A DNA stretch of 35,521 nucleotides from Gracilimonas sp. (lineage in GTDB: Bacteria > Bacteroidota > Rhodothermia > Balneolales > Balneolaceae): assembly GCA_022450045.1 (NCBI GenBank), contig JAKURD010000029.1, positions 1 through 35,521 on the forward strand. Direction: 5' to 3'. Each line of letters starts with the position of its first letter. Position 1 is the stretch's first letter. This document shows positions 32,982-35,521 of the stretch, piece by piece. The notes under the pieces were generated by a model. It was given only the letters and a program-made list of their open reading frames with translations, was not told where the DNA came from and did not search any database. The translations under genes and the position numbers were made by a program.

Positions 32982-35156
32982 TTATCGATCGCTAACTTGA
33001 GTTAAAATTTCCAAAGATTTTGCCTTACCTCTGAGAGTTACCGTATATCCTTCCCGTAGTAATTCACCGGCTTTGGGATATTGAGCAAATACAGTTCCAG
33101 ATCCGATGATCTCAGAATTCAATTCCAGTTCGGATACAAGTGCCATAGCACTTCTCATATTCATGCCTCTCAATTCGGGGATCTCAGCATACCCTTCTTT
33201 CACACTTGCACTGTCAGCTTCTGCATAAGTTTCCGAAAGAGTAAGAGAAATTTTCTGCCCTTTGTTCAACGGACTTCCCGCCTCCGGAGTTTGTGCAGTC
33301 ACATATCCTGTTTTTCCTGAAAAATCGTGGGGTACATCTAAATTTGATAGAAGAAGTTTGGCCTGATCTTTGGAAAGCCCTGTAACAAAAGGTGCCTTTA
33401 CAAACTGAGGAGCTGGAAATTCATCAACAGACTTAATACTCCGTTGAATGTCATCATCCAGCCCGGCAATACGCATAGCAATATTCCTGAAGATTGGTCC
33501 GGCAGTAAAGCCTCCATATCCACTGGTTTTAGGTTCGTCAAGTAGAATAAAGACTACATATTGAGGGTCCTCTACCGGGAAGAATCCAACAAAAGAGCCG
33601 CGATAATTATTAGTGTAACGTCCATTTACGACTTTTTTTGCTGTTCCTGTTTTCCCGGCTATTCTCAACCCGTCCACCTGAGAGAGATTTCCGGTACCTG
33701 AGTCAGTAACTACACTTTCGAAAACAGGAAGAAGCTTGTTTAAGGTAGATTTTTTGGCAATTCGCCGGATCTCAACCGGTTTATGCTGTTTAACTATGGA
33801 TCCGTTTTTGTCTTCAATTCGCTCTACTAAATACGGTCGCATCATCATCCCATTATTGGCAAAAGCGGCATAGGCCTGAGCAATTTGGAGGGGAGTGGTC
33901 TGAATTTCATACCCGTGGGACATCCATGGAAGGGTAACCAAACTCCATTCATATGGTTTGGCGAGCCGGCCGGAAACTTCGCCGATCAGGTCAACATTGG
34001 TTTCTGAGCCAAAACCCATATTTCGAGCATATTGATAAAAAGTCTCTTTTTTCATCCGCATCGCTATTTCAGCGGTAGCTACATTGGATGATTTCTGAAT
34101 TACTTCCTGAAAGTTTAGATCTCCTAAAGGATCATGATCTCTGAGTATTAAGTTATGGATCACAACTTCTCCGTCTTCCGGGGTCTCAAATACCTCGTCA
34201 AACTCAACAACGCCTTGCTCAACAGCGGCAATGGCTGTAACAAGTTTGAAAGTTGAACCGGGCTCTATCATATCTGAAATAGCAAAATTCCTGCGGTTCT
34301 CTTCATCATCACTGCCCGGGAAATTGGGATCATAGGTCGGATAATTTGCCATAGCTTTAATGGCTCCCGTTTTGGGATCCATGATAATACCGGTTCCATA
34401 ACGGGCAAGATGCTGCTCAACGCCGGATCGCAATTCGTCTTCTAAAATGGCTTGCAGGTAGGCATCGATTGTAGTGTGAAGCGAATATCCGTTTCGCGGA
34501 AGTTTTTTGGGAGCCCCTATGTATTCAAAAATTCGGTTGAACGGATCACGCCGCACTTGGCGGAGTCCGTCTTCTCCTTTCAATTCATCATTATAATGAG
34601 CTTCCAGACCAATCCGGCCATTGGTCTCATGATTTACGAAGCCAAGGGTATGTGCGGCTAACGATCCAAAAGTATATTTTCGACGATAGTTCTCTTCAAG
34701 GATCACACCTTTAATATTTAATGCGTTGATCTCATCTTTGGCCAATACTGATAGATTTCTCTCAAGCACAATATATCGTGAATGAGGCGGTGCCGACCGA
34801 ATTTTACTTTGATATTCTGCAGCACTTCTTCCTGTTAATGAGGATAATTTTTTTATGAGCTGAGCTACCTGCTCCTGCGGCACTCCGATCTTTCCATTCA
34901 CCTGTACTTTGGGGTCAAAGGCCAGTTTATAATCCACTGCATTTGTTGCGAGCAGCGTTCCATTGGCATCATAAATATTGCCACGTTGTGCAGGAATGGG
35001 AATCTGATCGATGGCCTGCTTGCTCCATAGTGTACGGAGTTCATCACCTTCAAAGTAATTAATACGGATCAGCTGAAACCCAAGCGCAGTAGGGATGAGC
35101 AATATCAACCCTAAAACGATGAACATTCGGCTTAATATGGCAGTGCGTTCATCCAT
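32982..35156 (-). CDS. ftsI: Septal penicillin-binding protein FtsI (PBP3-type) with two PASTA domains
   Basis: 724 residues. Septal transpeptidase that cross-links peptidoglycan made by FtsW. Short cytoplasmic tail, membrane helix about 11-30, pedestal domain (IPAQRGNIYDANGTLLATNA to GRIGLEAHYNDELKGEDG), then the transpeptidase domain with SxxK Ser301/Lys304 (EPGSTFKLV), SxN at 356-358 (SSN) and KTG at 502-504 (AGKTGTAKK). The C-terminal tail carries two PASTA-like repeats, about 586-642 (KAPFVTGLSKDQAKLLLSNL) and 655-711 (AEIPELRGMNMRSAMALVSE); such repeats are known from PBPs of Gram-positives and some Bacteroidota. Start ATG at 35156, 4 bp after the ftsL stop. Confidence 0.96.
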   Translation of the reverse strand: MDERTAILSRMFIVLGLILLIPTALGFQLIRINYFEGDELRTLWSKQAIDQIPIPAQRGNIYDANGTLLATNAVDYKLAFDPKVQVNGKIGVPQEQVAQLIKKLSSLTGRSAAEYQSKIRSAPPHSRYIVLERNLSVLAKDEINALNIKGVILEENYRRKYTFGSLAAHTLGFVNHETNGRIGLEAHYNDELKGEDGLRQVRRDPFNRIFEYIGAPKKLPRNGYSLHTTIDAYLQAILEDELRSGVEQHLARYGTGIIMDPKTGAIKAMANYPTYDPNFPGSDDEENRRNFAISDMIEPGSTFKLVTAIAAVEQGVVEFDEVFETPEDGEVVIHNLILRDHDPLGDLNFQEVIQKSSNVATAEIAMRMKKETFYQYARNMGFGSETNVDLIGEVSGRLAKPYEWSLVTLPWMSHGYEIQTTPLQIAQAYAAFANNGMMMRPYLVERIEDKNGSIVKQHKPVEIRRIAKKSTLNKLLPVFESVVTDSGTGNLSQVDGLRIAGKTGTAKKVVNGRYTNNYRGSFVGFFPVEDPQYVVFILLDEPKTSGYGGFTAGPIFRNIAMRIAGLDDDIQRSIKSVDEFPAPQFVKAPFVTGLSKDQAKLLLSNLDVPHDFSGKTGYVTAQTPEAGSPLNKGQKISLTLSETYAEADSASVKEGYAEIPELRGMNMRSAMALVSELELNSEIIGSGTVFAQYPKAGELLREGYTVTLRGKAKSLEILTQVSDR

Positions 35157-35160
35157 CGAG

Positions 35161-35409
35161 CTACTCCTTTATGATGATGACTTTATCTGCGGGTCCACCG
35201 TTTATAAAGCCTTGTTCTTCGGCTTTACGGTATATTTCAGCCGGACCGACCATCCGGTCGTAACGTAGTTTGAGCTCATCGTACTGAGCTCTTGCCCGGT
35301 TGTATTCTGCCTCCAGTGTTTGGACTTCTTCAAGCAAACGCTGGGTTGAGAATACATGAGTGAGATAGAGCAGGCCAAAAACGCCAATAATGATACTGCC
35401 GAGGATCAC
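35161..35409 (-). CDS. ftsL: Cell division protein FtsL (start uncertain)
   Basis: 82 residues from a GTG at 35409. One membrane helix right at the start (ILGSIIIGVFGLLYLTH), then a periplasmic coiled coil (LLEEVQTLEAEYNRARAQYD) and a short tail, the normal plan of FtsL, which forms a complex with FtsQ and FtsB. FtsL proteins usually have a basic cytoplasmic tail before the helix. Here the frame stays open for 23 further codons encoding just such a basic stretch (KHTARPAAKVGLPKIKPWK), but no start codon lies in it and a TGA (35479-35481) closes it; an ATG (35500-35502) sits 7 codons before that TGA. Either translation begins at GTG, or the true 5' end is interrupted. Confidence 0.8.
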   Translation of the reverse strand: MILGSIIIGVFGLLYLTHVFSTQRLLEEVQTLEAEYNRARAQYDELKLRYDRMVGPAEIYRKAEEQGFINGGPADKVIIIKE

Positions 35410-35521
35410 TTTCCAGGGCTTTATCTTTGGCAGGCCGACTTTAGCTGCTGGCCTTGCAGTGTGTTTTGCCTGTTTTCCTCAAGAGGATTTTTGGTTAGGC
35501 ATAGGTACCTTGCGAAGGTTG
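35410..35521 (-). other. ftsL upstream region / possible rsmH 3' end
   Basis: In the ftsL frame this stretch encodes a basic tail back to an in-frame TGA at 35479-35481, preceded by ATG CCT AAC CAA AAA TCC TCT. The gene normally upstream of ftsL is rsmH (mraW); the codons before the TGA could be its last ones. Another frame, open from the edge to a TAA near 35428, reads LTKNPLEENRQNT..., which faintly recalls an RsmH C-terminus. Too short to decide. Confidence 0.3.

Overview
The window reads as a chromosomal segment of a Bacteroidota/Balneolota-type bacterium. Three things point there: an ECF sigma/FecR pair driving a SusC/SusD polysaccharide locus, lipoprotein signal peptides, and a division/cell-wall (dcw) cluster in the order ftsL-ftsI-murE-mraY-murD-ftsW-murG-murC-ftsQ-ftsA-ftsZ, without murF or ddl. 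A Balneola/Gracilimonas-like lineage is my inference from the look of FtsZ and FtsI, not a proven assignment.

Region 1 (1-12480) is a polysaccharide-utilisation locus that looks aimed at a beta-1,3-glucan such as laminarin. On the minus strand lie the 5' part of a sodium/solute symporter and, upstream of it, a secreted GH3 beta-glucosidase. Divergent on the plus strand are an ECF sigma factor, a FecR-type anti-sigma factor, a SusC-like receptor with an N-terminal STN signalling domain, a SusD-like lipoprotein, a PKD-containing putative glycan-binding lipoprotein, a strong terminator, and a GH16 endo-glucanase lipoprotein. The likely flow is surface cutting by GH16, capture and import by SusD/SusC, trimming by GH3, and monosaccharide uptake by the symporter. 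The STN domain and sigma/anti-sigma pair sense the substrate.

Region 2 (12481-17147) holds a 271-bp inverted-repeat-bounded intergenic element, a BtuB-like TonB-dependent receptor (minus), a 779-bp gene-free stretch with clustered REP-like palindromes, then a PhzF-family enzyme overlapping a TauE/SafE-type permease (plus).

Region 3 (about 17148-21060) is the most unusual part: an AT-rich block of five minus-strand genes with the architecture of integron gene cassettes but no integrase in the window. Two intergenic regions form long attC-like imperfect hairpins with AAC/GTT core ends. The ends of two putative cassettes carry matching complementary core sequences (11 bp and 9 bp), as expected if each once closed into a circle. 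Cargo includes a NERD-domain putative nuclease and two proteins with R-x4-5-H motifs of HEPN type (one a zinc-ribbon DUF4145-like protein), so a defence or RNA-targeting role is plausible. It resembles a CALIN (cluster of attC sites lacking an integron integrase).

Region 4 (21150-35521, minus strand) is the dcw cluster, closed by a clear terminator after ftsZ. Genes overlap or abut tightly, except for three gaps. The ftsQ-ftsA and ftsA-ftsZ gaps each hold an unrecognised same-strand small ORF that fills the gap, and the murD-ftsW gap holds a long hairpin. At the window edge the ftsL frame extends upstream into an in-frame TGA preceded by an ATG, which leaves its true start unresolved.
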